A stretch of 52,651 bases of DNA from Hydrogenophaga sp. (GCF_030158645.1 NZ_JAOASO010000064.1:1-52651); one strand, 5' to 3'; counted from the stretch's first letter, positions 41,569 to 52,451 are shown. The notes: generated by a model from the letters alone, not told the origin. Numbers and translations are program-made.

Positions 41569-42933
41569 ATGCTCACTTTAGTTGCCTTTGTGGTCGCCCT
41601 TGGCCTTCTGATCGCTGTGCACGAATACGGCCACTACCGCGTGGCTGTGGCATGCGGCGTCAAGGTGTTGCGGTTTTCTGTCGGGTTTGGCAAGCCGCTG
41701 CTGACCTGGCGCAAGAAAGGCAGCCCCACCGAGTTTGTGTTGTGCGCCCTGCCGCTCGGGGGCTATGTGCGCATGCTCGACGAACGCGAGGCGCCGGTTG
41801 AAGCGGCCGAGCGCCATCTGGCCTTCAATACGCAGCCCTTGCGCTCGCGCGCCGCCATCGTGGCGGCCGGTCCGGCGGCCAATCTGTTGCTGGCGGTTGC
41901 GCTGTACGCCGTGGTCAACTGGAGCGGTGTCGAAGAGCCCAAGCCCGTGCTGGCCAGTCCTGCCATCGGGTCACTGGCCGACGCAGCGGGCCTGCGCGGC
42001 GGTGAATGGGTGTCGCAGGCCGGGCCCGACGAGGAAAACCTGGCGGATGTCGGCTCGTTCGAAGATCTTCGTTGGCGCCTGACGCAGGCGGCGCTGTCCA
42101 ACGAAGACATGACGCTGCGCGTGAGCAACGAAGAAGGCGGCGCACCGCGCTCGATCGTTTTGCCGCTGGCCGGCCTGGATGTGCGCGAAGCCGATGCATC
42201 GCTGTTTCAGAAGATCGGCATCACCGGCCCATGGACCCAACCGGTGGTCGGTGAGGTGATGGAGGGCGGCGCTGCAGCGGCCGCCGGCCTGCGCGCCGGG
42301 GACACCGTGCGCAGTGTCGACGGTGCTGCCGTCCCTGACGGTCAGCGGCTGCGTTCGCTCATCCGGGCTTCGACCGGACCCGCGGGTGAAGCCCGTGAGC
42401 AGCAATGGACTGTTGACCGCAACGGTCAGCGAATCACCCTGACGCTGAAGCCTGTTCCCGAGAGGCAAGGCGACGCGTGGGTGGGCCGCGTGGGCGCCTA
42501 CATCGGTGCCGCGCCGGACATGATGACGGTGCGCCATGGTCCGGTTGACGGCCTGCTCAAGGGCGTGGTCCGCACCTGGGAGGTCTCGTGGCTCACGCTC
42601 AAGATGATGGGGCGCATGGTGATTGGAGAAGCCTCCATCAAGAATCTGAGCGGTCCGCTCACGATTGCCGATTACGCGGGCAAATCCGCCAGCCTGGGCA
42701 TCACCTCTTACATCCTGTTTCTGGCCCTCATCAGCGTGAGTCTGGGCGTGCTGAACCTGCTCCCGCTGCCGGTCTTGGACGGAGGGCACCTGATGTATTA
42801 TCTTTGGGAGGGTGTCACCGGTCGCAGCGTATCTGACGTCTGGATGGAGCGCCTGCAGCGCGGTGGTGTCGTGGTCCTCATGGCGCTCATGTCCGTTGCC
42901 TTGTTCAATGATGTGGCCCGCTTGGCTGGCTGA
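41569..42933 (+). CDS. rseP: RseP-type intramembrane zinc metalloprotease (site-2 protease)
   Basis: This 454-residue inner-membrane protease cuts anti-sigma factors and signal-peptide remnants within the membrane. The zinc site H18-E-Y-G-H22 lies in the first helix, two PDZ domains cover about 105-300, and the third zinc ligand is in NLLPLPVLDGGHL near residue 404. Its place before bamA is standard and links envelope stress signalling to outer-membrane assembly. The ECF factor at 11049 could be one of its indirect clients, but nothing in sequence proves that. Confidence 0.95.
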   Translation: MLTLVAFVVALGLLIAVHEYGHYRVAVACGVKVLRFSVGFGKPLLTWRKKGSPTEFVLCALPLGGYVRMLDEREAPVEAAERHLAFNTQPLRSRAAIVAAGPAANLLLAVALYAVVNWSGVEEPKPVLASPAIGSLADAAGLRGGEWVSQAGPDEENLADVGSFEDLRWRLTQAALSNEDMTLRVSNEEGGAPRSIVLPLAGLDVREADASLFQKIGITGPWTQPVVGEVMEGGAAAAAGLRAGDTVRSVDGAAVPDGQRLRSLIRASTGPAGEAREQQWTVDRNGQRITLTLKPVPERQGDAWVGRVGAYIGAAPDMMTVRHGPVDGLLKGVVRTWEVSWLTLKMMGRMVIGEASIKNLSGPLTIADYAGKSASLGITSYILFLALISVSLGVLNLLPLPVLDGGHLMYYLWEGVTGRSVSDVWMERLQRGGVVVLMALMSVALFNDVARLAG

Positions 42934-42945
42934 ACACTTTTCCTC

Positions 42946-45267
42946 ATGACAAAAAACAAAAACGGTCTGCGTGGCCTGACCCTTTCAGCGCTCGCGGCCG
43001 CCTTGCTGAGCGCGTTGCCCGCCTGGGCGGTCGACCCTTTCACGTTGCGCGACATCCGGGTCGAGGGCTTGCAACGGGTCGAGCCCGGCACCGTGTTTGC
43101 ATCGTTGCCGTTCCGGATCGGCGATCAGTACAGCGACGACAAAGGCTCGACAGCGATCCGCTCGCTTTTTGGCCTGGGCTTGTTCAGCGACATCCGCCTG
43201 CAGATCAACGGCGACGTGCTGGTGGTCATCGTCGAAGAGCGCCCCACGGTGGCCGACGTGAGCTTTTCCGGCATTAAAGAATTCGACAACGAGGTGCTCA
43301 CCAAGGCGCTGCGCGACATCGGCCTGACCGAAGGCCGGCCGTTTGACAAAGCACTGGCCGACCGAGCCGAGCAGGAGCTCAAGCGCCAGTACATCAGCAG
43401 GAGCATGTACGCCGCCCAGGTGGTGACCACCGTCACGCCTGGCGAGCGCAACCGCGTCAACCTCAACTTCAGCGTGGTCGAGGGCGACATTGCAAAGATC
43501 AAGGACATCCGGATCGTGGGCAACCAGGCCTTCTCCGAGTCCACGCTGCGCAATCTGTTCGATCTGGACACCGGCGGCTGGCTGAGCTGGTACACCAAGT
43601 CGGACCGCTACTCGCGCGCCAAACTCAACGCCGACATCGAAACCCTGCGTTCGTACTACCTGACACGCGGCTACCTTGAATTCCGCATCGATTCCACGCA
43701 AGTCGCGATTTCACCCGACAAGCAGGACATGTCCATCACCCTGAACATCACCGAGGGCAACCGTTACGTGGTGTCGTCGGTGGCGCTGGAAGGTGAGTAC
43801 CTGGGCAAGGAAGAAGAGTTCAAGTCGCTCATCACCTTGCGTGCCGGTGAGGCCTACAACGCCGAAGACGTCACGAGCACGGTGAAGGCCTTCACCGACT
43901 ATTTCGGCGCCTTTGGATACGCCTTCGCTCAGGTGGAAGCCACGCCCGAGATTGATCGTGTCAACAAACGGGTGTCGTTCATCGTGCGCGGCCAGCCGGC
44001 CCGTCGGGTTTACGTGCGCCGCATCAACGTGGAAGGCAACAACCGCACGCGCGACGAAGTTGTGCGCCGCGAATTCCGCCAGCTCGAATCGGCGTGGTAC
44101 GACAGCGATCGCATCCGCCTGTCGCGCGATCGCGTTGACCGCTTGGGCTTTTTCACCGAAGTCGGTGTCGATACCCAACAGGTGCCGGGCTCGCCCGACC
44201 AGGTCGACCTGACGATTTCGGTGGCGGAGAAGCCCACGGGCAACCTTTCACTGGGTGCAGGCTACTCGCAGGCTGAACAGCTGTCCATCATCGCGGGCAT
44301 TCGCCAGGAAAACGTCTTCGGCTCTGGCAACTACCTCGGCATCGACATCAACACCAGCAAGTTCAACCGCCAGTTGGTGCTCAGCACCGTCGACCCGTAC
44401 TTCACGCCCGACGGCATCTCGCGCAGCATCGACGCCTACTACCGCACGACGCGCCCTTACGACACCCAGTCCGAAACCGGTGACTACCGCCTGATCACGA
44501 AAGGCACATCGATCCGTTTTGGCGTGCCTTTCACCGAAGCCGACACGGTGTTCTTCGGCGTGGGTATCGAGCAGACGACGATCGAACCGGGGATTTTCTT
44601 GCCGGTCGCCTACCAGGACTACAGAAATCAGTTTGGCGAAACCAGCAACACCGTGCCCTTGACGGTGGGTTGGGCTCGCGACACACGCGACAGCGCGCTT
44701 GTGCCCACGCGAGGTCGCCTGCAACGCTTCAACACCGAGCTGGGTGTGGCCGGCGATGCCCGCTACGTCAAAGCGAATTACCAATTCCAGCAGTATTTCC
44801 CGCTGAGCAAGCAGTACACATTGGCCTTGAACAGCGAACTGGGCTTCGGCAAAGGGTTGGGCGGTCGTCCATATCCTGTGTTCAAGAACTTCTTCGGCGG
44901 CGGCCTCGGCTCGGTGCGTGGTTTCGAGCAAGGAACGCTCGGACCGGTGTCGCCCGTCACCGGTTCCCCGGAATCCGTCAACATCGGCGGCAACCGCAGC
45001 ATCGCCTTGAACGCCGAGTTCATCACGCCTTTCCCCGGTGCCGGTAACGACCGCAGCTTGCGCATGTTCGGTTTCGTGGACATCGGCAACGTCTTCGGTG
45101 AGAACGACACGCGTGTGAACGCCACCGATCTGCGCGCTTCGGTCGGTTTGGGCTTGAGCTGGATCTCGCCCATTGGCCCGCTCAGATTCGCCATCGCCAA
45201 TCCCATCCGGAAATTCACCGGCGATAAAATCCAGAAATTCCAGTTTCAGATCGGAACCTCCTTTTGA
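42946..45267 (+). CDS. bamA: Outer-membrane assembly factor BamA
   Basis: This 773-residue outer-membrane protein inserts beta-barrel proteins. A signal peptide (about 1-27) is followed by five POTRA domains (about 28-350; DIRVEGLQRVEPGTVFASLP opens the first) and a 16-strand barrel (about 350-773) with the conserved GGLGSVRGFEQG segment that corresponds to the VRGF motif of loop 6. The last residue is Phe (FQIGTSF), the usual outer-membrane sorting signal. It overlaps ompH by one base. Confidence 0.97.
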   Translation: MTKNKNGLRGLTLSALAAALLSALPAWAVDPFTLRDIRVEGLQRVEPGTVFASLPFRIGDQYSDDKGSTAIRSLFGLGLFSDIRLQINGDVLVVIVEERPTVADVSFSGIKEFDNEVLTKALRDIGLTEGRPFDKALADRAEQELKRQYISRSMYAAQVVTTVTPGERNRVNLNFSVVEGDIAKIKDIRIVGNQAFSESTLRNLFDLDTGGWLSWYTKSDRYSRAKLNADIETLRSYYLTRGYLEFRIDSTQVAISPDKQDMSITLNITEGNRYVVSSVALEGEYLGKEEEFKSLITLRAGEAYNAEDVTSTVKAFTDYFGAFGYAFAQVEATPEIDRVNKRVSFIVRGQPARRVYVRRINVEGNNRTRDEVVRREFRQLESAWYDSDRIRLSRDRVDRLGFFTEVGVDTQQVPGSPDQVDLTISVAEKPTGNLSLGAGYSQAEQLSIIAGIRQENVFGSGNYLGIDINTSKFNRQLVLSTVDPYFTPDGISRSIDAYYRTTRPYDTQSETGDYRLITKGTSIRFGVPFTEADTVFFGVGIEQTTIEPGIFLPVAYQDYRNQFGETSNTVPLTVGWARDTRDSALVPTRGRLQRFNTELGVAGDARYVKANYQFQQYFPLSKQYTLALNSELGFGKGLGGRPYPVFKNFFGGGLGSVRGFEQGTLGPVSPVTGSPESVNIGGNRSIALNAEFITPFPGAGNDRSLRMFGFVDIGNVFGENDTRVNATDLRASVGLGLSWISPIGPLRFAIANPIRKFTGDKIQKFQFQIGTSF

Positions 45268-45785
45268 TGAAGACACTATCCAGCCTGTTCAACCGCAAGA
45301 CGCTCGTTGTCGTGGCCTTGGGGCTCGCAACGCTCGGCGTCGCCGCGCAAGACCTGCGCATCGGTTTTGTGAATCTGGAGCGCATCCTGCGCGACTCCAA
45401 CTCGGCCAAGGCCGCCCAGACCAAGCTGGAGCAGGAGTTCTCCCGGCGCGAAAAAGAAGTGCAGGGCCTCGCCGCCCAGCTGAAATCCGCTTCCGAGAAG
45501 TTCGAGCGCGAGGCCCCGACCTTGCCCGAAGGCCAGCGCACCACGCGCCAGCGCCAACTCGTCGAGCAGGACCGTGACTTTCAGCGCAAGCAGCGTGAGT
45601 TTCAGGAAGACCTGAACATGCGCAAAAACGAAGAGCTGCAAAGCGTGCTGGAGCGCGCCAACCGCGTGATCCGCCAGGTGGCCGAGGCCGAGAAGTTCGA
45701 CCTGGTCATCCAGGAGGCCGTTTACATCAACCCCAAGCACGACATCACCGACAAGGTGCTCAGCGGCTTGAACGGCAGCAAGTAA
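45267..45785 (+). CDS. skp: Periplasmic chaperone OmpH (Skp)
   Basis: This 172-residue precursor has a signal peptide ([16 protein letters not shown]), a short strand region [15 protein letters not shown], and a long charged coiled coil (about 60-130), the tentacle of the trimeric Skp chaperone that escorts outer-membrane proteins to BamA. The ATG at 45267 uses the last base of the bamA stop (TGATG). The C-terminal [15 protein letters not shown] is conserved in the family. Confidence 0.94.
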   Translation: MKTLSSLFNRKTLVVVALGLATLGVAAQDLRIGFVNLERILRDSNSAKAAQTKLEQEFSRREKEVQGLAAQLKSASEKFEREAPTLPEGQRTTRQRQLVEQDRDFQRKQREFQEDLNMRKNEELQSVLERANRVIRQVAEAEKFDLVIQEAVYINPKHDITDKVLSGLNGSK

Positions 45786-45801
45786 GCCGCAGGGTCCGGG
45801 T

Positions 45802-46854
45802 GTGTCGCGGCCGCTGGGCTCCATTGTCGAAGCCCTCGGTGGCGAGCTTGTCGGCGCACCCGACACCGCCATCCAACGGTTGGCCCCGCTGGCCACCGCG
45901 GAGCTCGACTCCCTGGCCTTCGTCGCCAGTCCTCGTTACGCGGCCCAGATCGCCACCACACGCGCTGCCTGTCTGATCGTTCCGCCCTCGTTGCGCGGTG
46001 CGGCCAGTGAGCGCGGTGCGTGCATTGTCACCAGCGATCCTTACCTGTATTTCGCCCGTCTCACCCAATGGTGGAAGCGCGAACACACCGCCGAGCCACC
46101 AGAGGACATACACCCGACCGCGGTGGTGCACCCCACCGCTGAACTGGCTCAAGATGTCGACATCGGTGCATTCGTGGTGATCGGTGCCGGTGTTCGCATC
46201 GGTGCCGGTGCGCGCGTGGGTGCGCACTGCGTGCTCGGGGACCATGTGCAGGTGGGGACGCAAACCGTGTTGCACCCCCGTGTGACCGTGGGAGAGCGTT
46301 GCTCCGTGGGTGAACGGTGTGTGCTCCATTCCGGTGTGGTCGTTGGTGCTGACGGTTTTGGCTTTGCACCGCACCAAGGGGCCTGGATCAAGATCGAACA
46401 GCTGGGTGCCGTGCGCATCGGCAACGACGTCGACATCGGCGCCAACACCTGCATCGACCGCGGTGCGCTGGACGACACCGTGATCGAAGACGGCGTGAAG
46501 CTGGACAACCTGATCCAGATCGGTCACAACGTGCATGTCGGTGCCCACACGGCCATGGCCGGGTGCGTGGGTGTGGCGGGCAGTGCCACCATCGGCGCGG
46601 GTTGCACCATCGGCGGTGGCGCCGTGGTGCTGGGGCACTTGAAGCTCGCCGATGGCGTGCACGTGTCGGCGGCCTCGGTGGTCACGCGCTCCCTGCTCAA
46701 GCCCGGCCACTACACCGGCATGTTTCCCATCGACGACAATGCGACCTGGGAAAAAAACGCCGCTTCCCTCAAGCAGCTCAACCGCATCCGCGAACGCCTC
46801 AAGGCCGCCGAAAATGCGATCGAACAAGCCCTCCAGAACAACACAAAGCCATGA
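45802..46854 (+). CDS. lpxD: UDP-3-O-acylglucosamine N-acyltransferase LpxD
   Basis: This 350-residue acyltransferase adds the second hydroxyacyl chain in lipid A synthesis. An N-terminal uridine-binding domain (about 1-100) precedes a left-handed beta-helix of hexapeptide repeats (about 105-300; [22 protein letters not shown] is typical in form), with the catalytic His in [10 protein letters not shown], and a C-terminal helix ([18 protein letters not shown]). It starts with GTG and overlaps fabZ by four bases. Confidence 0.96.
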   Translation: MSRPLGSIVEALGGELVGAPDTAIQRLAPLATAELDSLAFVASPRYAAQIATTRAACLIVPPSLRGAASERGACIVTSDPYLYFARLTQWWKREHTAEPPEDIHPTAVVHPTAELAQDVDIGAFVVIGAGVRIGAGARVGAHCVLGDHVQVGTQTVLHPRVTVGERCSVGERCVLHSGVVVGADGFGFAPHQGAWIKIEQLGAVRIGNDVDIGANTCIDRGALDDTVIEDGVKLDNLIQIGHNVHVGAHTAMAGCVGVAGSATIGAGCTIGGGAVVLGHLKLADGVHVSAASVVTRSLLKPGHYTGMFPIDDNATWEKNAASLKQLNRIRERLKAAENAIEQALQNNTKP

Positions 46855-47291
46855 TGGACATTCACCAGATTCTCAAGCAGCTGCCCCACCGCTACCCGTT
46901 CCTGCTGGTGGACCGCGTGCTCGAGGTCGAAAAAGGCAAGCGCATCAAGGCCCTGAAAAACGTGACCATCAACGAGCCGTTTTTTGTGGGCCATTTCCCG
47001 CACCGCCCGGTGATGCCGGGCGTGCTCATGTTGGAGGCCATGGCGCAGGTTGCTGCCCTCCTGGCGTTCGACACGCTGGGCGTGACGCCCGACGACAAGA
47101 CGGTGTATTACTTCGCCGGCATCGACGGTGCGCGTTTCAAGCGCCCTGTGGAGCCGGGTGATCAGTTGGTGATGGACGTGACGCTGGACCGCATGAAGGC
47201 CGGTATCTTCAAGTTCAAGGGCGTCACACGCGTGGGCGAGCAGGTGGCGTGTGAAGCCGAGCTGATGTGCACCATGCGCACCATCGCCTGA
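46851..47291 (+). CDS. fabZ: 3-hydroxyacyl-ACP dehydratase FabZ
   Basis: This 146-residue hot-dog-fold dehydratase of fatty acid synthesis has the active-site His at residue 48 ([13 protein letters not shown]) and Glu at residue 62 (MLEAMAQ). It competes with LpxA and LpxD for the 3-hydroxyacyl-ACP pool, which explains its place among lipid A genes. Start and stop overlap pattern: ATGA with lpxD; ATG codons at 46851 and 46854 are both possible. Confidence 0.97.
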   Translation: MMDIHQILKQLPHRYPFLLVDRVLEVEKGKRIKALKNVTINEPFFVGHFPHRPVMPGVLMLEAMAQVAALLAFDTLGVTPDDKTVYYFAGIDGARFKRPVEPGDQLVMDVTLDRMKAGIFKFKGVTRVGEQVACEAELMCTMRTIA

Positions 47292-47310
47292 CGGTGGGGA
47301 AGGGCGCTCT

Positions 47311-48105
47311 GTGTCTCTGATCCACCCCACCGCGCTGGTGGACCCGGCCGCCGAACTCGACAGCTCGGTCTCGGTCGGCCCCTACACCGTGATCGGCCCG
47401 AACGTGAAGGTCGGTGCGGGCACCACCATCGGTGCGCACTGCGTGATCGAAGGCCACACCACGATCGGTCGCGACAACCGCATTTTCCAGTTCAACTCGC
47501 TCGGCGCGGTGCCGCAGGACAAGAAGTACGCGGGCGAACCGTGTGAGTTGGTGATTGGTGACCGCAACACCGTGCGCGAGTTCTGCACCTTCAACATCGG
47601 CTCACCCGGTGACCGCGCCGTGACACAGGTCGGCGACGACAACTGGATCATGGCTTACGTGCACCTCGCGCACGACTGCGTGGTGGGCAACCACACCATC
47701 TTTGCCAACAACTCGCAGCTGGCGGGTCATGTGGTGGTCGACGACTGGGTGATCCTCGGTGGCTTCACTGTTGTGCACCAGTTTGTGCGCGTCGGCGCTC
47801 ACGCCATGACCGCCATGTGTTCCCTCCTGTTCGCTGATCTGCCGCCGTTCGTGATGTGCCAAGGCCAGCCGGCCCAGGCGCGTTCGATGAACTTTGAAGG
47901 GCTGCGCCGGCGCGGCTTTTCGCCCGAGCGCATCGCGGCCGTGAAGAGCATGCACAAGGCGCTGTACCGCGAAGACCTCAAGCTCGAGCAATCGGTGGAG
48001 CGCATTCGCGCATTGACCGAGAAGACGCCTGAAGCTGCACCCGACGTGGCCATGATGCTGGACTTCCTCGGGCAAGTGTCGCCCCAGCGCGGCATCGTGC
48101 GTTGA
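47311..48105 (+). CDS. lpxA: UDP-N-acetylglucosamine O-acyltransferase LpxA
   Basis: This 264-residue first enzyme of lipid A synthesis has a left-handed beta-helix (about 1-185) and a helical C-terminal domain (about 190-264). The catalytic His lies in [12 protein letters not shown], and [12 protein letters not shown] and [13 protein letters not shown] are conserved. It starts with GTG behind GGGGAAGGG. It lies between fabZ and lpxB, as usual. Confidence 0.97.
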   Translation: MSLIHPTALVDPAAELDSSVSVGPYTVIGPNVKVGAGTTIGAHCVIEGHTTIGRDNRIFQFNSLGAVPQDKKYAGEPCELVIGDRNTVREFCTFNIGSPGDRAVTQVGDDNWIMAYVHLAHDCVVGNHTIFANNSQLAGHVVVDDWVILGGFTVVHQFVRVGAHAMTAMCSLLFADLPPFVMCQGQPAQARSMNFEGLRRRGFSPERIAAVKSMHKALYREDLKLEQSVERIRALTEKTPEAAPDVAMMLDFLGQVSPQRGIVR

Positions 48106-48112
48106 TCCCGAC

Positions 48113-49258
48113 ATGAGCGCTTCAAAACGTTTTGCCCTGGTGGCGGGCGAAACGTCGGGCGATCTGCTGGCGGGCTTGTTGCTGGGTGGTGTGCGTCAGC
48201 GCTGGCCCGATCTGCAGTCGTTCGGCATCGGTGGCCCACAGATGGCCGCTCAAGGCTTCAAGGCCTGGTGGCCCAGCGAGAAGCTGGCGGTGCGCGGCTA
48301 CGTGGAGGTGCTGCGCCACTACCGCGAGATCGTCGGTATCCGCGCGCAACTGCAGCAGCGCCTGTTGTCCACCGACCGACCCGACGTGTTCATCGGCGTC
48401 GACGCACCCGATTTCAACCTGGATCTGGAAGCCAACCTGAAGGCGGGCGGGGTGCGGACGGTGCATTTTGTGTGCCCCTCCATCTGGGCCTGGCGCGCTG
48501 AGCGTGTGGAGAAGATCCGGCGCAGTGCCGACCATGTGTTGTGCATCTTCCCGTTCGAGCCCGAGCTGCTCGCCCGGCACGGCATTCCCGCCACTTATGT
48601 GGGCCATCCGCTGGCCAACGTGATTCCGCTGGCGCCGGATCGCACCGCAGCCCGGCTCGCATTGGGTCTGCGCGAAGAGGACACGGTGATCGCCATCCTT
48701 CCCGGCAGCCGTGCTTCCGAAGTGCAGTACCTGGCGCAGGTGTTCTTTGAAGCCGCTGTTCGTTTGCGCAGTGCGCGCCCTGGCATCCGCTTTGTGGTGC
48801 CGGCGGTGCCGGCGCTGCGCGAGCGCATCGAGGCGGCCGCCCGCAGCGCGGGCCTGGGTGCCGAGCTGCAGGTGATCGCAGGCCAGTCGCACACCGCGCT
48901 GGCCGCTTGCGACGTGACCCTGATCGCGAGCGGCACCGCCACGCTGGAGGCTGCACTGTTCAAGCGTCCGATGGTGATCGCCTACAACATGAACTGGTTG
49001 TCGTGGCAGATCATGCGGCGCAAGCAGTTGCAGCCCTGGGTGGGCCTGCCCAACATCCTGTGCGGCGAGTTCGTGGTGCCCGAGTTCCTGCAAGAGGCCG
49101 CGTCTTCCGAGGCACTGGCTCAAAGCGTGCTGGACTGGCTGGACGCGCCTGAGAGAATCGAGGCCTTGCAGCAGCGCTTTTCGGTGCTGCACCACACCTT
49201 GCGGCGCGACACTGCCCAACTGGCCACCGATGCGATCGAAAAAGTTCTTGAAGGCTGA
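48113..49258 (+). CDS. lpxB: Lipid-A-disaccharide synthase LpxB
   Basis: This 381-residue family 19 glycosyltransferase joins UDP-diacylglucosamine and lipid [18 protein letters not shown] is the conserved N-terminus, followed by [54 protein letters not shown] and [14 protein letters not shown]. Its 3' end overlaps the rnhB start by 29 bases. Confidence 0.96.
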   Translation: MSASKRFALVAGETSGDLLAGLLLGGVRQRWPDLQSFGIGGPQMAAQGFKAWWPSEKLAVRGYVEVLRHYREIVGIRAQLQQRLLSTDRPDVFIGVDAPDFNLDLEANLKAGGVRTVHFVCPSIWAWRAERVEKIRRSADHVLCIFPFEPELLARHGIPATYVGHPLANVIPLAPDRTAARLALGLREEDTVIAILPGSRASEVQYLAQVFFEAAVRLRSARPGIRFVVPAVPALRERIEAAARSAGLGAELQVIAGQSHTALAACDVTLIASGTATLEAALFKRPMVIAYNMNWLSWQIMRRKQLQPWVGLPNILCGEFVVPEFLQEAASSEALAQSVLDWLDAPERIEALQQRFSVLHHTLRRDTAQLATDAIEKVLEG

Positions 49259-49877
49259 GCAGGCCCAACTGATCTGGGACGTGCCCGGGCTGGTGGCTGG
49301 CGTGGACGAAGCCGGGCGTGGTCCGCTGGCCGGGCCGGTGGTGGCCGCGGCCGTGATCCTGGACGATCTCAAGCCCATCAAAGGCCTGGCCGATTCGAAG
49401 CAGCTCACCGCGCTGCGCCGCGAGCGCCTGTACGACGAGATCCGCGCCAAGGCGCTGTGCTGCAGCATCGCGCAGGCTTCGGTGGAGGAGATCGACCAGC
49501 TCAACATCCTGCAGGCCACCATGCTGGCCATGCGCCGCGCGGTGCTGGGCCTGCGCCTGAAGCCGACCAAGGTGCTGGTGGACGGCAACCGCCTGCCGGC
49601 GCTGGATGTGCTGGCCGAGGCCATTGTCTCGGGCGATGCACTGGTGCCGTCCATTTCCGCCGCCTCCATCCTGGCCAAGGTCACGCGCGACCGCATGCTG
49701 TGCGAATTGCATCAACTTCATCCCGAGTACGGCTTTGACCGTCACAAGGGTTACGGCACGGCGGAACATTTGCGCGCGCTGCAGGCGCATGGGGCCTTGC
49801 CCGCGCACCGGCGCTCGTTTGCACCCGTCGCCCGGGCGCTGGCCCTCGCCAACCAGGAACAGAACGCACCCGCATGA
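49230..49877 (+). CDS. rnhB: Ribonuclease HII
   Basis: This 215-residue enzyme removes RNA from RNA-DNA hybrids and single ribonucleotides in DNA. The catalytic D26 and E27 lie in [16 protein letters not shown], with [16 protein letters not shown] (third Asp) and [15 protein letters not shown] following, and [17 protein letters not shown] at the end. The ATG lies within lpxB. It overlaps the next gene by four bases. Confidence 0.95.
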   Translation: MRSKKFLKAEQAQLIWDVPGLVAGVDEAGRGPLAGPVVAAAVILDDLKPIKGLADSKQLTALRRERLYDEIRAKALCCSIAQASVEEIDQLNILQATMLAMRRAVLGLRLKPTKVLVDGNRLPALDVLAEAIVSGDALVPSISAASILAKVTRDRMLCELHQLHPEYGFDRHKGYGTAEHLRALQAHGALPAHRRSFAPVARALALANQEQNAPA

Positions 49878-50644
49878 GCGAACCCAACGTCATCACCTCG
49901 CGCGACAACCCGCTGCTCAAACGCCTGCGGGTGCTGGCGCAGGACAACACCGCCTACCGCAAGCAGGGCCAGGTGTGGCTGGAGGGCGATCACCTCTGCC
50001 GCGCGTTGCTGGCACGAGGTCACCGCCCTGCCATGGCCGTGTTCACCGATGATTTTTGGGTGCAGGCGCCGCACGATCTGCGCGATGCGTCCGATCACAA
50101 CGTGACCGTTCCGCGCGCGCTCATGGCCTCCATCAGCGGGCTCGAGTCGCCGGCTGGTGTGGGCTTCGTGTGGGACCTGCCCAAGGCCGCCGGGCTGGAC
50201 CTTGGCCAAGCCGCCGTGGTGCTGGACTGTCTCCAGGACGCCGGCAACGTGGGTTCGATCCTGCGCAGTGCTGCGGCCTTCGGCTTCGGCCAGGTGCTGG
50301 CTCTCAAGGGCACGGCCGCCCTGTGGTCGCCCAAGGTGCTGCGCGCCGGCATGGGCGCGCACTTTGCCTTGCGCCTCGTTGAAGGCTTGTCGGTCGCCGA
50401 TTTGGGCGCGTTGGACGTGCCTTTGCTGGTGACCAGCTCGCACCAGGGCGATCTGCTGCACCAAGCTGCCTTGCCCTGGCCTTGTGCCTGGGTGCTGGGA
50501 CATGAGGGGCAGGGCGTGAGTTCGGCACTGGAGGCCATGGCCACGCAGTCGGTGCGCATCGCGCAGCCGGGCGGTGAAGAGTCGCTCAACGTGGCCGCTG
50601 CCGCGGCCATCTGTCTTCACGCGAGCGCGGTGTCACCCCGGTAG
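49874..50644 (+). CDS. TrmH/SpoU-family RNA 2'-O-methyltransferase
   Basis: This 256-residue SPOUT methyltransferase probably modifies rRNA or tRNA ribose. The three knot motifs are [32 protein letters not shown] and [19 protein letters not shown]. An N-terminal substrate-binding domain (about 1-90) opens with [16 protein letters not shown], as in RlmB- and TsnR-like enzymes. The exact target base is not known. It ends the superoperon that starts at rpsB and is followed by a repeat and the carA promoter. Confidence 0.9.
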   Translation: MSEPNVITSRDNPLLKRLRVLAQDNTAYRKQGQVWLEGDHLCRALLARGHRPAMAVFTDDFWVQAPHDLRDASDHNVTVPRALMASISGLESPAGVGFVWDLPKAAGLDLGQAAVVLDCLQDAGNVGSILRSAAAFGFGQVLALKGTAALWSPKVLRAGMGAHFALRLVEGLSVADLGALDVPLLVTSSHQGDLLHQAALPWPCAWVLGHEGQGVSSALEAMATQSVRIAQPGGEESLNVAAAAAICLHASAVSPR

Positions 50645-50654
50645 CAAGGGCCAG

Positions 50655-50705
50655 CGTGCCAGCCGCCGGGCCGCCCCAAGGCAGGCCCAGCCCCCTCGGG
50701 GGCAG
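50655..50705. repeat. GC-rich intergenic repeat (second copy type)
   Basis: The block GCCGCCGGGCCGCCCCAAGG, followed by CAGGCCCAGCCCCCTCGGGGGCAGC (recognisable by CCCCCTCGGGGG), matches the kind of dispersed intergenic element common in Comamonadaceae chromosomes (general knowledge). The CCCCC-TC-GGGGG part is a short hairpin. It lies directly before the carA -10 element, between two transcription units. Confidence 0.45.
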
Positions 50706-50707
50706 CA

Positions 50708-50713
50708 TATAAT
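50708..50713 (+). promoter_or_regulatory. carA promoter -10 element
   Basis: TATAAT lies about 165 bases upstream of the carA start, immediately after the intergenic repeat. The -35 region would fall inside the repeat and shows no good match. The long leader (about 50720-50878) contains no gene. It could hold control elements, but I could not define a convincing attenuator. Confidence 0.65.
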
Positions 50714-50878
50714 TCCGGGGTTTACCCGCAATCAGCGACACGCGCGCTCACCCCGGTTCCTCACCCCAGGTTTTTTCCGTTCCAGCCCCTCACACGATGA
50801 GGAGCAGGGCGGGTGCGAAGCCTGCGCGGCACCAACCGCCGGTGGCCAGCGTTTCGCCCCACTTCTGGAGTCCCATCC

Positions 50879-52045
50879 GTGCTTCCCGTCCACCCGAAAG
50901 CCCTTCTCGCGCTCGCCGACGGCACGGTCTTTACAGGCGTCTCCATCGGCGCCACCGGTCAGACCACGGGTGAGGTGGTGTTCAACACCTCACTCACCGG
51001 CTACCAGGAAATCCTCACCGATCCGAGTTACTGCCAGCAGATCGTGACACTCACGTATCCGCACATCGGCAACACCGGCATCAACGCCGAAGACGTCGAA
51101 GCCAGCCGCATCCACGCTGCTGGCCTGATCATCAAAGACCTGCCCCTGCTGGCCTCCAACTTCCGCAGCACCGAAACCCTCTCGCACTACCTGCAGCGCG
51201 AGGGCACCGTGGCCATCGCCGACCTCGACACCCGCGCGCTCACACGCCGCCTGCGCACCCACGGCGCGCAGAACGGCTGCATCGTCGCACTGCCTGCGGG
51301 CGAAGCGATCACCGAGGCGCACCGGGCCGCCGCTGTGGCCGCCGCGAAATCCGCACCCAACATGGCCGGTCAAGACCTGGCCAAGGTGGTTTCAGCCACC
51401 GAGCCCTATTCGTGGACGCAGACCGAGTGGCAACTCGGCTTTGGCTACGGCGAACAGATCGCGCCACGTTTCCACGTGGTGGCCTACGACTTCGGCGTGA
51501 AGAACAACATCCTGCGCATGTTGGCGCAGCGCGGCTGCAAGATCACGGTGGTGCCGGCGCAAACGCCCGCTGCCGACGTGTTCAAGCTCAAGCCCAGTGG
51601 CCTGTTCTTGTCCAACGGCCCGGGCGACCCGGAGCCTTGCGACTACGCCATTGCGGCCACGCGCGAGATCATCGACGCCGGCGTGCCCACCTTCGGTATC
51701 TGCCTGGGCCACCAGATCCTGGCACTGGCCAGCGGTGCCAAGACCTTCAAGATGAAGTTCGGCCACCACGGTGCCAACCACCCGGTGAAAGACCTGGACA
51801 ACGGCCGCGTCTCCATCACCAGCCAGAACCATGGTTTTGCGGTGGACGAGAAGAACCTGCCCGCCACGCTGCGCGCCACCCATGTCAGCTTGTTCGACGG
51901 CACGCTGCAGGGCCTGGCCCGCACCGACAAGCCGGCCTTCTGCTTCCAGGGTCACCCGGAAGCCTCGCCCGGCCCGCACGACATCGGGTACCTGTTCGAC
52001 CGATTCATCGATCTCATGCAGGCCCGCGTGAGCACCACCGCCTGA
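50879..52045 (+). CDS. carA: Carbamoyl-phosphate synthase small subunit
   Basis: This 388-residue glutaminase subunit supplies ammonia to CarB for carbamoyl phosphate, used in pyrimidine and arginine synthesis. The N-terminal domain has [18 protein letters not shown]. The amidotransferase domain has the nucleophile C275 in [10 protein letters not shown], with [11 protein letters not shown] before it and [13 protein letters not shown] at the end carrying the His-Glu pair. The GTG at 50879 with a GGAG ribosome-binding site is chosen; the frame upstream to 50813 adds non-family residues. Confidence 0.95.
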   Translation: MLPVHPKALLALADGTVFTGVSIGATGQTTGEVVFNTSLTGYQEILTDPSYCQQIVTLTYPHIGNTGINAEDVEASRIHAAGLIIKDLPLLASNFRSTETLSHYLQREGTVAIADLDTRALTRRLRTHGAQNGCIVALPAGEAITEAHRAAAVAAAKSAPNMAGQDLAKVVSATEPYSWTQTEWQLGFGYGEQIAPRFHVVAYDFGVKNNILRMLAQRGCKITVVPAQTPAADVFKLKPSGLFLSNGPGDPEPCDYAIAATREIIDAGVPTFGICLGHQILALASGAKTFKMKFGHHGANHPVKDLDNGRVSITSQNHGFAVDEKNLPATLRATHVSLFDGTLQGLARTDKPAFCFQGHPEASPGPHDIGYLFDRFIDLMQARVSTTA

Positions 52046-52055
52046 GGCCGCCGCC

Positions 52056-52418
52056 ATGAAGCTCTTCAGTTTCCCCGTGTTCGCCATCGAAAAAGCCATC
52101 GGCAAGCGCATGTTGACGCTGGAGGCGCCGCACAAGGACTGGTTTGCCCAGCGCTGGGCGCAGAAGCCCTACCGCAAGGCGTTCCTGGAAAACAAGGCCA
52201 TGCCGCTGGTGACGCTGCTGGCCAAGGGCAAGACCTGGGACGACGAGACCTTCAACACCGAACTGGCGGCCTGGGACGCACGCTTTTACGACGCTGAAGT
52301 CGAGGTGCTGCGTCCCCTGATCGAAGGCGACGGCCTGCTGCAGCTGATGCAGAAAAACGTGCCGGCCGAGCGACTGCAAGCCTTGCTGAACACACTGAAC
52401 ACCCAGCGCCAGGCCTGA
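52056..52418 (+). CDS. Small conserved-looking protein between carA and carB
   Basis: This 120-residue soluble, mostly helical protein without signal peptide or membrane helix opens with MKLFSFPVFAIEKAIGKRML and is rich in aromatic residues (DWFAQRWAQKPYRKAF, WDARFYDAEVEVLRPL). I do not recognise the family. It sits 10 bases after carA and 33 before carB, in frame with normal high-GC codon use, so it is a real gene of the carAB operon. A leucine-rich C-terminal helix (LQALLNTLNTQ) ends it. It might be an accessory factor of carbamoyl-phosphate synthase or simply carried along. Confidence 0.75.
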   Translation: MKLFSFPVFAIEKAIGKRMLTLEAPHKDWFAQRWAQKPYRKAFLENKAMPLVTLLAKGKTWDDETFNTELAAWDARFYDAEVEVLRPLIEGDGLLQLMQKNVPAERLQALLNTLNTQRQA

Positions 52419-52451
52419 GAGCCAGAGCCGGCGCAACACCACGCGAACCCC

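Noticed and set aside
50714..50878. Attenuator in the carA leader (CCGGGGT with ACCCCGG, then CCCCAGG and a T run)
   Set aside because: The 5' arm overlaps the expected transcription start, so it would not be fully transcribed; the T run follows no good stem.
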